Positions 20,590 to 30,544 of a stretch of 39,842 nucleotides of DNA are shown piece after piece; position 1 is the stretch's first letter, and the number at the start of each line of letters is the position of its first letter. Location: assembly GCF_008831285.2 (NCBI RefSeq), contig NW_022204832.1, positions 1-39,842 of the forward strand, given 5' to 3'. The position numbers and the translations under genes were made by a program. The notes under the pieces are model-generated. The model had not been told where the DNA came from, ran no database searches, and saw nothing but the letters and a program-made list of their open reading frames with translations. The DNA comes from Nymphaea colorata. Taxonomy: Eukaryota; Streptophyta; Magnoliopsida; Nymphaeales; Nymphaeaceae.

Positions 20590-20930
20590 TAAGTACATTT
20601 TATTTAGGATTTACCATCACAGAGGCTGATTCTGTTGAATTTCAGTGAACCTGCAACTGTGGGACACCTGAATGCTAGTTGGGTCTGGCTCATGGCAAAC
20701 ATTGACCAAAGAGACACTGGATTTATAAGTCATTTGACCCAAACCATGAAAATGTTTAATTGATAACATATTTTTTCTGGTCTTATTAAGAAAGAAAATG
20801 ATGGCTATTAATTACCAGACCCTTCAAGATTTTATCATCTAGCTAGCCCTATTCCAGCTTCATCCACATTTTCTTGTCATTTTGTGCCTTCCCAGCATGC
20901 AAATCAAAATAAAGTTCTTAATTAAATGTT
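20590..20930 (+). repeat. Dispersed repeat module D, copy 2
   Basis: Matches 30545-30960. Shared blocks: TTACCATCACA, GATTC-GTTGAATTT, GAACCTGC, GTCATTTGACCCAAA, TTTAATTGATA and CTTCATCCACATTTTCTT. In both copies module E precedes module D, so E-D is an inherited unit. Confidence 0.75.
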
Positions 20931-21960
20931 AGAATTAATCATCGTTAAAAATAATTTCTATTTGAACTACAACTTGAAAACAACATGGATTTCTATCACC
21001 CCTTGCATCTACAGTTTCTTGCCTTATGCACCAAATTTCCTCCTTCACCCCATGAGACTCAGTCAATTCTTCACATGGAACAACCTCCCAGATAGTAGCA
21101 GCTTTATTTCCCTGCTCAATTTTTGCCAGCGCCCTAGACAACTGCTCTTGAGGCTCTTAATTCTGTTGAACAAATTTGGCCACCTGGTCATTGTTCAATC
21201 TCATAAGACAATACTTGAAACTGTAGGAAACTTAATTTGAAGAAAGAAACAATATTGTAAAAGCGGGTATCGTATCACTTATCAATGTGGCTAACCTATA
21301 CATGTATGGTAACATATTGTAAATTCATTTTTGTAATGCATTCACAATTAAAAAATAAAAAATAGCTATAAATTGTCATAAAACCAAGAAAAATGTTTCC
21401 TATATAAAACAAATCATCACAATATTACACACATAATAAAAATTCACAAATCTTCATCTACAGACATAATAATGATAAGATATGATAAACATGATAAAAT
21501 TTGAAGTCTTAAAGACTTTTACAATAAACTTTTTACTGTTTTTGCATCATATTATCAAACATTTATAATATTCAACCTATCTATTAATCTTCTTCATCTT
21601 CATTATAATATTCAAACTCATTTTGCTTCATATGCAGGCTCACCTTATTCAATGTTCAAAAGGAGTAGGCCACAATGAGGCCTCCATCCTTTCACATCAA
21701 ATTCCTTAGATGATCACTGCTGCTCAGAGAATCATTGTCAAAATTCAAAAGAAATTGCAAATTCCAAAGAATGGCTACTAATGGTGCTAGAGTCACTCTC
21801 AAAAAGCATGTTCCTTTCTTCCAGCAGCCACAATTCACTTCAAGCCTTCCAAGATAGTCAAACAAATTGAAATATTCATCTCCAAAATATTTTTATTGCA
21901 TGATGAGTGACAAATACAAGTGCCATGTGGTGAAACATGAAGAGGTAATCTGTAACTCAA
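20931..21960. other. AT-rich stretch with an unrecognised broken frame
   Basis: A minus-strand frame at 20935-21141 and continuing in part to 21200 reads as Glu/Lys-rich text (SRALAKIEQGNK and onward) that looks more protein-like than its surroundings. I recognise no domain. From 21240 to 21960 the sequence is AT-rich with nothing visible. Confidence 0.3.
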
Positions 21961-21969
21961 GGTGGCCTC

Positions 21970-22161
21970 CAGTGGCAGAGTTACATTGTAGCTGGTGTGG
22001 GCAATTAACCACACCAGCCTACAAATTTTGCCTTATTTACATATGTAAACATAATTGACTTTTATTGTTTCTTTTGTTTTTTTCTTTTACATATGAGTGA
22101 CCCTTCATGTTTAAAACTAAACAGAATGCCCCTCAATCAGAAATATCTAGCTCTGCCACTG
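21970..22161. mobile_element. hAT-type MITE with internal hairpin
   Basis: The 192-bp element starts CAGTGGCAGAGTTA and its other end read inward is CAGTGGCAGAGCTA, a 13/14 terminal inverted repeat. Flanks are GTGGCCTC (21962-21969) and GTGGTCTC (22162-22169), an 8-bp duplication with one change. These ends and the 8-bp duplication define hAT superfamily elements. Near the left end a perfect 10-bp inverted repeat, GCTGGTGTGG/CCACACCAGC, surrounds an 8-base loop (21991-22018). No coding capacity, so it would need a transposase supplied elsewhere. Confidence 0.88.
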
Positions 22162-22169
22162 GTGGTCTC

Positions 22170-22540
22170 ACTATATATTAGTTCCATTCGCATGAAGAAC
22201 TGGACATCACTTGTTAAACGATAGCATGACATTTTCAATTTGCGATCAAAATTGGAAATGATTGATGAGATGCAAGTATGAATGGCAAGAAATAATTTAT
22301 GGAAACCATTATTATATCTTATCAAGTTATCTAAGGATCCCTATTAATATGAAGCAAGAAATAAATGGATTTCTTGGATGAAGGCCTTCACACATGTTAA
22401 TGGTTGCATAGATAAACCCTGAGGTCATAAACTTATTTGGTTTGCTTGGCCTTTTACATTCGTAAGTCCTCTATTGCTAAAGTTTATCTTTCATTGATGA
22501 TTTTAAGGTGATAAATTATTTAAAGTTTATATAAGGAAAA
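22170..22540. other. AT-rich stretch, nothing recognised
   Basis: No gene or repeat is visible before the TA microsatellite. Confidence 0.5.
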
Positions 22541-22542
22541 CA

Positions 22543-22544
<2 letters not shown>

Positions 22545-22618
<74 letters not shown>

Positions 22619-22624
22619 TATATA
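22545..22624. repeat. TA microsatellite
   Basis: About 35 uninterrupted TA units with a short interrupted tail. Confidence 0.95.
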
Positions 22625-23250
22625 AACATTATGCTACATATAAAATAGGTTTTTAAAGATTGACATGTCACCCTTGGAATCCAGCCGTATAACTGAATCA
22701 AAAATATTTTACTTGCATAATAAGTTCTAGAGTCTTTGGGGTATTTTTGTAAACCAAGTTAAATTATTTCTTTCTTTTCCTTTATGTAGTCCAAACAAAC
22801 ATTGTTTGAACAATTCTTTTTCTTTCTATTCAAACAAGCTTTTATAACAATTTGTTTCATTCTATTTTCTTTTCTCTCCTTTTCTTCCCAAATCCTTTCT
22901 TTCCTTTTCCATTCTTTATTTAACAATTGGGATTGTGTTGCCTAAAGCCTCTCTAAGAGCCAGCACATTTGAAATGACCTTATATAGGAAGTTACATGGG
23001 GAAATAGGTTGCTACTGGTGTACACTTGTCGCTCCTTCTATCTTGAGAATCATAACAATCACAGTGTTGTTAAACTTCTTCACCATTCATCTTATTCCCA
23101 AGAAAACTTCAACCATCTTGATTTTGTAATAACTGGTTACTCCTCGGTACAGTTGAAAAAGGGACCTGAAGGATTCACTATGTCCTGAAGCATTCTCCGC
23201 TTTCAAACTAAAGTTGCATACTTCAGTTCTTTTGCTAAAACAGATCTTAG
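22625..23250. other. Pyrimidine-rich AT stretch, nothing recognised
   Basis: T- and C-rich blocks (TTTCTTTC types) near 22760-22915. No gene seen. Confidence 0.5.
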
Positions 23251-23253
23251 GAT

Positions 23254-23326
23254 TTGCCGGACTCATCTCTCTTTTCCACTCGCCACCACAGACTATTATT
23301 TAAAATAAGAACAAAACATGTAATTC

Positions 23327-23360
<34 letters not shown>

Positions 23361-23930
23361 ATGCAAGAGAAGTCAAAGGGCATGGAGCTGTTACTTTGTT
23401 TCTTTCTTCCACCACACTTTCCCTTTCAGTGGTAAACAAGTAAAAAAAAAGAGGAACGACCCTGTTGAATAGAAACCATTAATTTACATGATATGACATC
23501 GTTGATATTAAAGTTGCTGTCTTGGTGGAAAAGACGCAGACTTAGAGGTGGAATAGAAAGGCTTGTATCAAAATACTTATGTGAAGTTGGTAGATTGTGC
23601 TTCCCATGGCAATATGGTGGCTATCGAAGACAGGAATTATGAATACCATGGCAACAAGAAAAATCCAAATCTGTTACATCAGAAGCAATTGACAGTCTAA
23701 TTTATATGATTCAACATGTGCTAATTATGACTCTTCAAGCAGAAGAACAAGTTTCCACAACTTTTCATCACTTTTTATGAAGGAAGTCTCTCACGTATAT
23801 CACCGACTTCAACACAAAGCAGCATCACCACAAAAGCATATAGAAAACACATATGCCTTGATCGGCCAGCTTCCCTTCCCTATTTTAAAGCTATTCACAA
23901 TACCTACACCACAGTCCTCATGAATCTTCA
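23254..23930 (+). repeat. Dispersed repeat module A, copy 2
   Basis: Matches 154-870 in the same orientation over most of its length, with a longer CT run (23331-23358) than copy 1. A short plus-strand frame at its start parallels the one in copy 1 only in part. Confidence 0.8.
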
Positions 23931-23969
23931 TGGTTGCCGATCGTCACTAGCTAATGCCGGAAGGAATTC

Positions 23970-24181
23970 CACCTTTCTGTTTGCTCTCTCTCCCCCTTTC
24001 TCTAGACGTGCATAAGAACTCAAAACACGTGGAGCTGTCACTTTATTTCTTTCTTCCACCACACTTCACTTTTAGTGGGAAGTCAAAAAAGAGGGGAACC
24101 ACCCTGTTGAATAGAAACAAATAATTCACATTGATAAGACTTTTCAAAATATTTTTTGTTATAAAAGAGATAGCACTGTCA

Positions 24182-24190
<9 letters not shown>
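23970..24190 (+). repeat. Dispersed repeat module A, partial copy 3
   Basis: The block from CACGTGGAGCTGTCACTTTA through TTTCTTTCTTCCACCACA to GGAACCACCCTGTTGAATAG repeats text seen at 280-370 and 23380-23470. It follows copy 2 directly, so module A is partly duplicated in tandem. It continues into TA/GT repeats at 24190-24232, matching the microsatellite that closes copy 1. Confidence 0.75.
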
Positions 24191-24216
<26 letters not shown>

Positions 24217-24269
24217 TATGTGTGTGTGTATATAACTAATAATAGATAATGAAAATACATATCACTTTT

Positions 24270-24362
24270 TTCTCTTTATTTTTCTCCTAACTATCTATCA
24301 AGTTAGATCAGCCAATGCTGATTAGATGGCTGAATAACTCTAAAAAGTCAGTTCACCATTCA

Positions 24363-24399
<37 letters not shown>

Positions 24400-24446
24400 T
24401 ACACACACTACATCGATCACAAACAAAAACCAACAGACCTCTTACA

Positions 24447-24491
<45 letters not shown>

Positions 24492-24599
24492 GTGTGTGTG
24501 TGTTCTTTCTCTTTATTTTTCTCCTAACTATCTATCAAGTTAGATCGGACAACCGTGATTAGATGGCTGAATAACTCTAAAAAGTCAGTTCATCTTTCA

Positions 24600-24637
<38 letters not shown>

Positions 24638-24835
24638 CTTCGATCACAAACAAAAATCAACAGTTCTCTTACAATATATATATATATATAGATACACACA
24701 CACACACACACACACACACCCTACTTGGATCACAAACAAAAACCAACAGACCTCTTACATTATATTTATATATATATACACACACACACATACTACCTTG
24801 ATCACAAACAAAAACCAACAGACCTCTTATATTTG
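24270..24835. repeat. Compound minisatellite with TA/CA/GT cores
   Basis: A long unit beginning CTCTTTATTTTTCTCCTAACTA occurs at about 24274 and 24510 and includes GATTAGATGGCTGAATAACT. A shorter unit, ATCACAAACAAAAACCAACAGACC with its flanks, occurs four times: about 24414, 24642, 24729 and 24800. Each copy is separated by TA plus CA or GT runs. Frames here translate to Tyr-Ile or Thr-His strings and are not genes. Confidence 0.9.
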
Positions 24836-24839
24836 TGTT

Positions 24840-25125
24840 AAAAAGTGTTCCGAACAAAATATGGATCTCCTAATGTCTTCATTATAAACACTAATTTAAT
24901 TTAAACAATGTTTAAGTTCAAATTACTTTTATTAAAAAAGTATTTTTTCTACTACTAAAATTTTGATGTTATAAGTGCCATTCCTTTTTTAATTATTATG
25001 GTATGTTAATAAAATAAAAAATAGCTAACTTAATGTACATTTTTTAAGATAGTGCTAAATTATATAGAAAAGGAATTTTAATAGGCCCGGCTTCTGTCCC
25101 TTACATAAGTGGTATGTTATTTATA
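24840..25125. other. AT-rich stretch, nothing recognised
   Basis: Very AT-rich, no gene seen. Confidence 0.5.
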
Positions 25126-25149
25126 TATACATATATATGCACATGCACA

Positions 25150-25152
<3 letters not shown>

Positions 25153-25200
<48 letters not shown>
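25153..25200. repeat. GA microsatellite
   Basis: About 23 GA units. It opens the frame that follows. Confidence 0.95.
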
Positions 25201-25202
<2 letters not shown>

Positions 25203-25205
<3 letters not shown>

Positions 25206-25571
25206 TTAAATGAAACTAAAAACATCCAAAGAGTAATGGATGCCACAGTACAACTTAAAAAAAAGGACGAAACAAAAGAAAATAGAAGCATCAGAGAAGA
25301 AGAGAGGAACCAATCTGACAGTGAGAAATCCCTCACGATAGCCAAAAGCTCCATTCTTAGGGTTTTCAATAAGTGGTGGAAAATGAAACGAGCTTTAGAA
25401 AGAAGACTTAATTGGAATGATCCAAATCTTCCACCAGAAAATACAAAACCATGTATGCCAACTTCAAATACAGATGGCACATGGATCAACAACTTCAGTT
25501 TAAAGGAATTAAACATTTTCCTCTTGTTGACAAATCTAGCACAGTTCTATGTTACAGAAATTTCCTTATAG
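25203..25571 (+). CDS. Unrecognised open frame of about 120 codons, probably relic
   Basis: After the GA repeat the plus strand stays open to 25571. The predicted text is rich in Lys, Glu, Asn and Ser, with a W-W pair at about 25374-25380. No domain is recognised. Its 3' end overlaps a segment (from 25534) that is repeated at 28694 beside Copia sequence, so the frame may be part of an old retroelement. The start codon nearest upstream is inside or before the microsatellite and is not convincing. Confidence 0.25.
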
Positions 25572-25935
25572 CCATCGGTTAGCAAACTAACCAAAATATC
25601 TTGATTGCCACATTATTTTCTCCATAAACCCCAAAGGAGGATTTGGTGATGGATACAAAAGAGATACATGGGCTCTACTACATCAACTAAATCAAAGACA
25701 AACAAGGCCACCACCAACAACAATCAAATTATCTCGGGCCAACTACATTGAAGACAAGCAAGGCGAGGAGAAAGACAAAGAATGTATTGTTGTTTCTTTG
25801 CTGTTCTTAATTTGTACTTTGGTGTTTTCTTGTCATCTATTTTACATTTTTTTTTCATTTTACATGTGAAAATTGGATTGAATCAACCTATTTCATGATT
25901 TTATCATCCAGATAGCACTAGCTTTGATAGTCATA
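25534..25935 (+). repeat. Repeat module G, copy 1 (Copia-derived)
   Basis: 25534-25700 matches 28694-28860, where the sequence continues into Copia pol. 25785-25880 matches 29535-29640 (CTTTGCTGTTCTTAATTTGTA and TTTTCATTTTA-TGTGAAAATTGG). The intervening pol segment of about 650 bp in copy 2 is missing here. The last 50 bases match the tail of module D. Confidence 0.75.
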
Positions 25936-26174
25936 CATGAAAAGACCTCAATATTTGGTCCGTTTCTTGTGAAGTTACATCATGTTTTGCATGTGTCCAT
26001 TTATTTTGTAGCTCTAAAACAATTAATGACGTCGACTTTTCTCTATATGCCACAGCTTTCTTAAACTCCAAATCTGTCAACCTTAAAAGGTCGCTGCTCT
26101 TCCCTATCAAGCTGTAGCTGGATGTCCCCAGCACGGGTTTTCCGTGAGTTCGCAAATGCAACAACCTAGAAACG

Positions 26175-26330
26175 TCTTTTAGGTGATTGTCACCTCGAAT
26201 CCATCAAAAGATGCATTTGCAATGATCAGTTGCTTGACCATGGTTTTAAATAATGGATAGAACTTTTACAGCAGTTTTTAATGATACAAAATAACCATTC
26301 GAGCACAAAAATAGCTGCCCGATTTCAATA
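26175..26330 (+). repeat. Dispersed repeat module E, copy 2
   Basis: Matches 20220-20365 closely, including the AAATAGCTGCC-TTTCAA block that runs into a CA repeat. Confidence 0.8.
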
Positions 26331-26448
<118 letters not shown>

Positions 26449-26499
26449 ACACCTTAATTAGGTCGTCGTGCCACACACCTTAATTAGGTCAATGATGCA

Positions 26500-26935
26500 T
26501 CACTCAGATTTTTTGAGGCATTCTTCTAGGTAATGCATAGAGACCTTCTGCAGGTGTGCATCTCTAACAACACTGGTTTAGGCTACTTGTCAGAGAAAGA
26601 AAAATCTGACAGAAGAATATTCCATGCATGACTCTTTCACAGTCCACATCTTCCGTTAGTCTTTCCACCTTAAGAGCTGTTTCAGAATAAAAAAAAACAG
26701 ATGAGGCCAAATCAGAGAGAGAGAGAGAGAGAGAGAGAAAGAGGGTGATGACAGTTGCTCATGATGAGAGCAATGAGTGGAGACCATTCAGCTGAGTTCG
26801 GGTGGACATGGGCCAACACGAACAGATTTGCATTAATAAAACAGTCATAGCGAAAAAGAGAGTGCCCGGTCCAAGAAGGTACTCTATATAGAGAAGATAT
26901 ATCTTGTAAGAAAAAGATGACTAAGAAGATTGATT
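26500..26935 (+). repeat. Dispersed repeat module C, copy 2 (empty site)
   Basis: Matches 17720-18380 but lacks the 218-bp insertion, so it shows the pre-insertion state at about 26795-26815. It ends at a short TA microsatellite (26937-26957) that also marks the broken end of the Copia element. Confidence 0.8.
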
Positions 26936-26964
26936 TTATATATACATATATATATATTCTGTAG

Positions 26965-27652
26965 AGGCAATGGCTTCAACCTGAGTTATTTGGGATGAAG
27001 AAAACATTCCAAGTCATCACTCTTGAGTAATTAACATATCATATAATTCAGACCATGAAGGCAGATCTTTGAATATAGTAACCGTGGTAATAAAAGATTC
27101 ATATTCAGAATTCAGTCCCTTCAAGGTATAGAGAACAAGGTCTGTATCTGAGACAAGGTGCTGCACTCTGCTAAGAGAATCATGTAAGAAACTAATATGT
27201 TGAAGGTATTCAGTCATAGACATTCCTCCCTTTTTTATGTTTTGTAATTCTCTTTTCAGCTGAATAATACGAAGATTATTTTGTGAGGCATACTGTTTTT
27301 CAAGGATGCACCAAGCATCTATAGCCGTGCCAACACGAACCAGTTTTGACAAGACTGGTTGAGTCATAGTGACTTTGATCCAACTTAGTGCAAGTTGGTC
27401 TTCACGATACCATAAATCATAAGCAGTATTTTCTTGTGTGTGTGGTTCATCAAGAAATTCAGGTGGAGCAGAACATTTTCCATTAACATACTTGATCAAA
27501 TTTTGACTTTTCATAACACTTTCAATTTGAGAATGCCGGAGAAGATAATTTGATCGATCAAGCTTGACTGAAACCAAACTTGTGAAAGCATTCCATTATG
27601 TACCTGGTGGAGTAGGAGTGCGAGGAGCATTAGAAGAGAACAATGCAGCCAT
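26965..27652 (-). pseudogene. Copia gag (UBN2 / Retrotran_gag type)
   Basis: Gag packages element RNA in virus-like particles. The start is ATG at 27652-27650, giving MAALFSSNAPRTPTPPG, then an in-frame TAA at 27598-27596. The frame then stays open to 27017. Landmarks are KLDRSNYLLRHSQIES (usual N-Y-x-x-W motif), the W-x-x-x-D-Q-L-A-x-S-W-I block, AWCILEKQYASQN, and LKRELQNIKKGGMSMTEYL, as in plant Copia UBN2 domains. Two adjacent TGA codons end the open part near 27015-27020, and similar text (FSSSQITQVEA) continues to about 26965. No zinc knuckle remains. Three stops make it a pseudogene, though otherwise it is well kept. Confidence 0.85.
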
Positions 27653-27769
27653 ATTATACTAGAAATTTCTCCCTTGTTCAATCAACAGCCGACGAGCACA
27701 GTCAATATGATTTGAGTCTGATAAACAAAAAAGGTGGCTGAAGGGGCAGATAGGCCTCAGTGGCACTCC

Positions 27770-28115
27770 CTTGTTAGCACGCTCCTTGGTGAACAGGTGA
27801 ACACAAAAGGAAACAGCGTGCCCCTTGGTGAAGGCTGGAAAGCGTGACCTTCCATTGTTGAGAGACAGAAAAAAAAAGTCAACAGCGTGCTCCTCTGTGA
27901 AGGCTGGAAAGAGTGTGGCCTTCTTTAGACAAAAAAGGAGGCACGTGCCTCGGTTAAGGCAGGAAACAACACACTCCAAAAGGAAGGCACGTGCCTCGAT
28001 GAAGGCAGGATACAACACACTCGGTGCCACACCCTTGTTCAAACACTAAAAAAAGCAGCACGCTCCTCAATGAAGACAGGAAGCAGCACGCTCCTCGGTG
28101 AAAGCCTTGGTGGCT
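27770..28115. repeat. Imperfect repeats of a ~25-bp motif in the Copia leader
   Basis: The motif agc(a/g)(c/t)GC(t)CCT(c/t)GGTGAAGGC with a following (a/t)GGAAA recurs about eight times, near 27776, 27813, 27884, 27943, 27987, 28053, 28081 and in part 28105. Some copies carry GCACGTGCCTCGGTT instead. Spacing is irregular (30 to 70 bases). It lies between the primer site and gag, where packaging signals are expected. Confidence 0.75.
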
Positions 28116-28349
28116 TTCACTTGCTCACCACAAAAAAAAAAGAGCATGAAACCACACGCTCCTTTGTGGTTTCCCTTGTTATGCAAAAAACTGTGGATGT
28201 AGGAAGAGGAACAGGAGATGCAACAGGGGACGCAACAGAGAGAGTGGCTGGAAAACAATGGTGCCGGCATCAAACAATGGTCATGCACCAGACAGGTGAA
28301 GTGTGGCTCTAGAAAGATGCAGGATAAGACCACGGTGAAAGCAGTTGCA

Positions 28350-28362
28350 GGCTCTGATACCA
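28350..28362 (-). promoter_or_regulatory. Primer binding site for initiator tRNA-Met
   Basis: The minus strand reads TGGTATCAGAGCC, the classic plant Copia primer site complementary to the 3' end of initiator methionine tRNA. It fixes the element's orientation and the inner edge of the 5' LTR. Confidence 0.9.
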
Positions 28363-28363
28363 A

Positions 28364-28692
28364 GTTAAAAGAAAAGATGAACACACAGGTGTAACGTGGT
28401 TCGGCTAAAATCAGCCTACATCCACACAAACACTCTCTCTTCTATTCTATAACCACACAGAGAGAGTACAGATATTTATAGTCACTTTATACAATTTAGA
28501 TCCTTGATTTTAGGATCTTGATTTACACGACAGGTTTGGGCAGAATTATAGGAGAAGATAGGGGAAATGATTTCTTTCTTGTTTAGAGAAGATTGGTCAG
28601 TTTTGGATAGCTCTTGAGTTTTGGAAACCGTACCCTGTCCATTGTAACTGATCCTGATTGTAACCATTCCATAGATCTTATCATTGTTAACA
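28364..28692 (-). repeat. Putative 5' LTR of the minus-strand Copia element
   Basis: On the minus strand it starts TGTTAACAATG and runs about 329 bases to the primer site, a usual Copia LTR size. The inner end reads TTTTAACT rather than ending in CA, so it is mutated. A TATAAATATC box lies at 28480-28471 and the inner part has a CACGTTACACC-like block. The partner LTR is absent. Confidence 0.65.
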
Positions 28693-28693
28693 A

Positions 28694-29210
28694 ATCTAGC
28701 ACAGCTCTATGTTACAGAAATTTCTGAACATTTTCTCTAAGAAGAAGGTCATTCTGCTGGCCCACAAACCCCGGAAGAGGCTTGGTGATGGTTATGAGAG
28801 AGATGGGCTCTATCTACTACATTAACTTGAACAAAAACAAGGTACTTCCAGCTGACAAGAAGAATGAAGAATCACTCCTATGGCACTATAGGTTGGGACA
28901 TTTGTCTGATCTAATTCTCAAAACTGTGTTTCTTAAGCTCGTCTACAATTTTCCAGTATGTGAGACATGCAATTATGCAAAGATGACTGGACAATCATTT
29001 CCTGAATCTGAAATAAAATGCCAATATTGCTTCAACTTGGTTCAGGCTGATGTATGGGGCCTGGCTCCTGCTGTTTCCAACTTTATTTTCAGATACTTTC
29101 TCCTGTTAAAAGATGACAAATCATGGATGAGTTGGGTGTTCTTTCTCAAGAAAAAAGATGAAGTCTTTTTTATTAGCAGGCATTCATTGTATGGCCACTA
29201 GCAATATCTT
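28694..29210 (+). pseudogene. Copia pol fragment: pre-integrase and integrase start
   Basis: The frame 28782-29201 contains SLLWHYRLGHLSD (the GAG-pre-integrase H-x-R-L-G-H motif), then VCETCNYAKMTGQSFP (the C-x-x-C of the HHCC zinc site), then LVQADVWGLAPAVS, FRYFLLLKDDKSWMSWVFFLKKKDEVF. This is the N-terminal and first catalytic-Asp part of a Copia integrase. It breaks off at 29201 with no DDE remainder. It is transcribed opposite to the neighbouring gag element, so they are separate insertions or an inverted rearrangement. Protease and reverse transcriptase are absent. Confidence 0.85.
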
Positions 29211-29289
29211 ATATTAACAAAAGTCACGCACTGGGTGAATTTTATCCAATCTTAAGACTGTGAAAGGTTCCAGATTGGGTTGAGAAGGA

Positions 29290-29560
29290 CTTGGTTTCAC
29301 ATGCAAGACCCACAAATATTATTAACCGAAATTTTTTTTGTGGTGGCGAACCCTCTGCTAGGTTAAAAGAATCAAAACTTAGCTGGAACAATCTTGACAT
29401 CAGGGCTGGTGCTTGTTCTCTCTATATGTTTGAAGTTGAACTCTTGTCCTCAGAAGAGGGTTCGACCTTTTGGTTGTTGTTAGCTCATTGCCATCTAGAC
29501 ATCCTTTGTCTTTCTCACTCCTCTTTTTTGCTTCTATTGTCGTTTCTTTGCTGTTCTTAA
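29290..29560 (+). other. Open frame with weak pre-integrase resemblance
   Basis: The 89-codon frame includes ACSLYMFEVELLSSEEGSTFWLL followed by a H-x-x-L-D-I-L-C-L stretch. This loosely resembles the region before H-x-R-L-G-H-P-S in Copia pol. It may be a second, older pol fragment. The match is weak. Confidence 0.3.
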
Positions 29561-29650
29561 TTTGTAATTTGGTGCTTTCTTGTCATCCATTTTATATTTT
29601 TTTTTTCATTTTATCTGTGAAAATTGGTTCGGATCAACCTATTTGAATCG
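29535..29650 (+). repeat. Repeat module G, right end of copy 2
   Basis: Matches 25785-25880; see copy 1. Confidence 0.75.
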
Positions 29651-29984
29651 TACCAGTTTGTTACCGGCCCGATATTTGATCAAATTATAATTGGCATGCA
29701 GAGTTCTATATTTTATTAAATAATCTTATTCCTAGTCCCATGAGTTCTTTTCGGCGATTGCCTGGGCCTCCCTTTTTACACCCCTACGCATGTCCATTGA
29801 TATTGGATCGTGTAGGTCGGTGCAGGGTTGGAGTATTTTTGATTTTTTTTATAAAGAAGTGTATATTTTTGAATATTTGCTTTTTCATAAACCCTTTTTG
29901 TCCTTTTAAAAGTCTTTTTTTTTTACTTAGACATGTTATTTTGGTTATTAAGCACCCATATGCATAATTTTTCATGCATAAGAC
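29651..29984. other. T-rich stretch, nothing recognised
   Basis: T-rich with short frames on both strands; no motif. Confidence 0.45.
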
Positions 29985-30153
29985 CATATAAGACAATAAT
30001 TTTAGATCCGGCTTTCCTTAATGCCCATGCCCATTTGAGTAGAGCCAAATGTCCTTCAACTGGCATACAAGTGCTTCCAAGTTCCATCCTTGCACTAGTA
30101 TAGCACATTGCTCTCAATCCGACCAAGTTGACTGGAAACTGAAAGCATGTCAT
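29985..30153 (-). pseudogene. Inverted copy of the 930-1073 coding-like segment
   Basis: The minus strand matches 930-1050 through GTGCTATACTAGTGCA, ATGCCAGTTG and CATGGGCATGGGCATTA. Its frame reads MELGSTCMPVEGHLALLKWA and on through WALRKAGSKIIVL, more complete than the other copy. Resemblance to a glycosyltransferase N-terminus (P-x-x-GH followed by a leucine-rich helix and an AG turn) is suggestive only. Confidence 0.35.
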
Positions 30154-30293
30154 CGTCGTTTAAGAAAAGTCATTCCTGGGATTCAAAGAAAAGTCGGCTG
30201 AATTTTTCTCCTTTAACTGGCCCTTGCATCTAATTAAGACGAACCGGTACAATTAATTTATGGTAACTAAAACTTACAAGTACAACATATGTT

Positions 30294-30296
30294 CAT

Positions 30297-30334
<38 letters not shown>
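30294..30334. repeat. TA microsatellite
   Basis: About 20 TA units with one AA slip. Confidence 0.95.
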
Positions 30335-30374
30335 AAGGAATTGAAATCAGCTATTTTTTTGTTTTGTGTGGATA

Positions 30375-30485
30375 CCATCACAGTGCATTTGCATTGACCA
30401 GTTGTTTGGGCATGGTCTTTTGGAAGCAGTTTTTAATTATACAAAATAACAAAATAACCACTCTACTGCGGAAGTAGCTGCCTGA
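30375..30485 (+). repeat. Dispersed repeat module E, partial copy 3
   Basis: Matches the second half of 20240-20360, including GCAGTTTTTAATTATACAAA and TAGCTGCCTGAA. No microsatellite follows. Confidence 0.7.
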
Positions 30486-30544
30486 AATGTATGAAGTTAT
30501 TAACATGAGCATAACTAAAGTTTGTGCGGCACCAGCCATCATGT

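Larger units (their letters stand above)
26958..28692 (-). mobile_element. Truncated Copia element: LTR, primer site, leader, gag
   Basis: Reading leftward: a putative 5' LTR (28692-28364), a tRNA-Met primer site (28362-28350), a leader of about 700 bases with repeated motifs, and a gag gene (27652 to about 26965). The element stops at a TA repeat with no protease, integrase or reverse transcriptase. It is a 5' fragment of a Ty1/Copia retrotransposon. Confidence 0.85.

Noticed and set aside
24315-24887. Open frames of 70 and 110 codons
   Set aside because: They translate TA, CA and GT microsatellites to Tyr-Ile, Thr-His and Cys-Val strings inside a minisatellite.
25121-25516. 131-codon minus-strand frame with hydrophobic stretches
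   Set aside because: Shadow of the plus-strand frame and the GA repeat; the hydrophobic runs come from the complement of Lys/Asn-rich codons.
27659-28429. Minus-strand frames of 120-127 codons in the Copia leader
   Set aside because: They cover the leader repeats and primer site and have no motif; the element's real gene, gag, starts at 27652.
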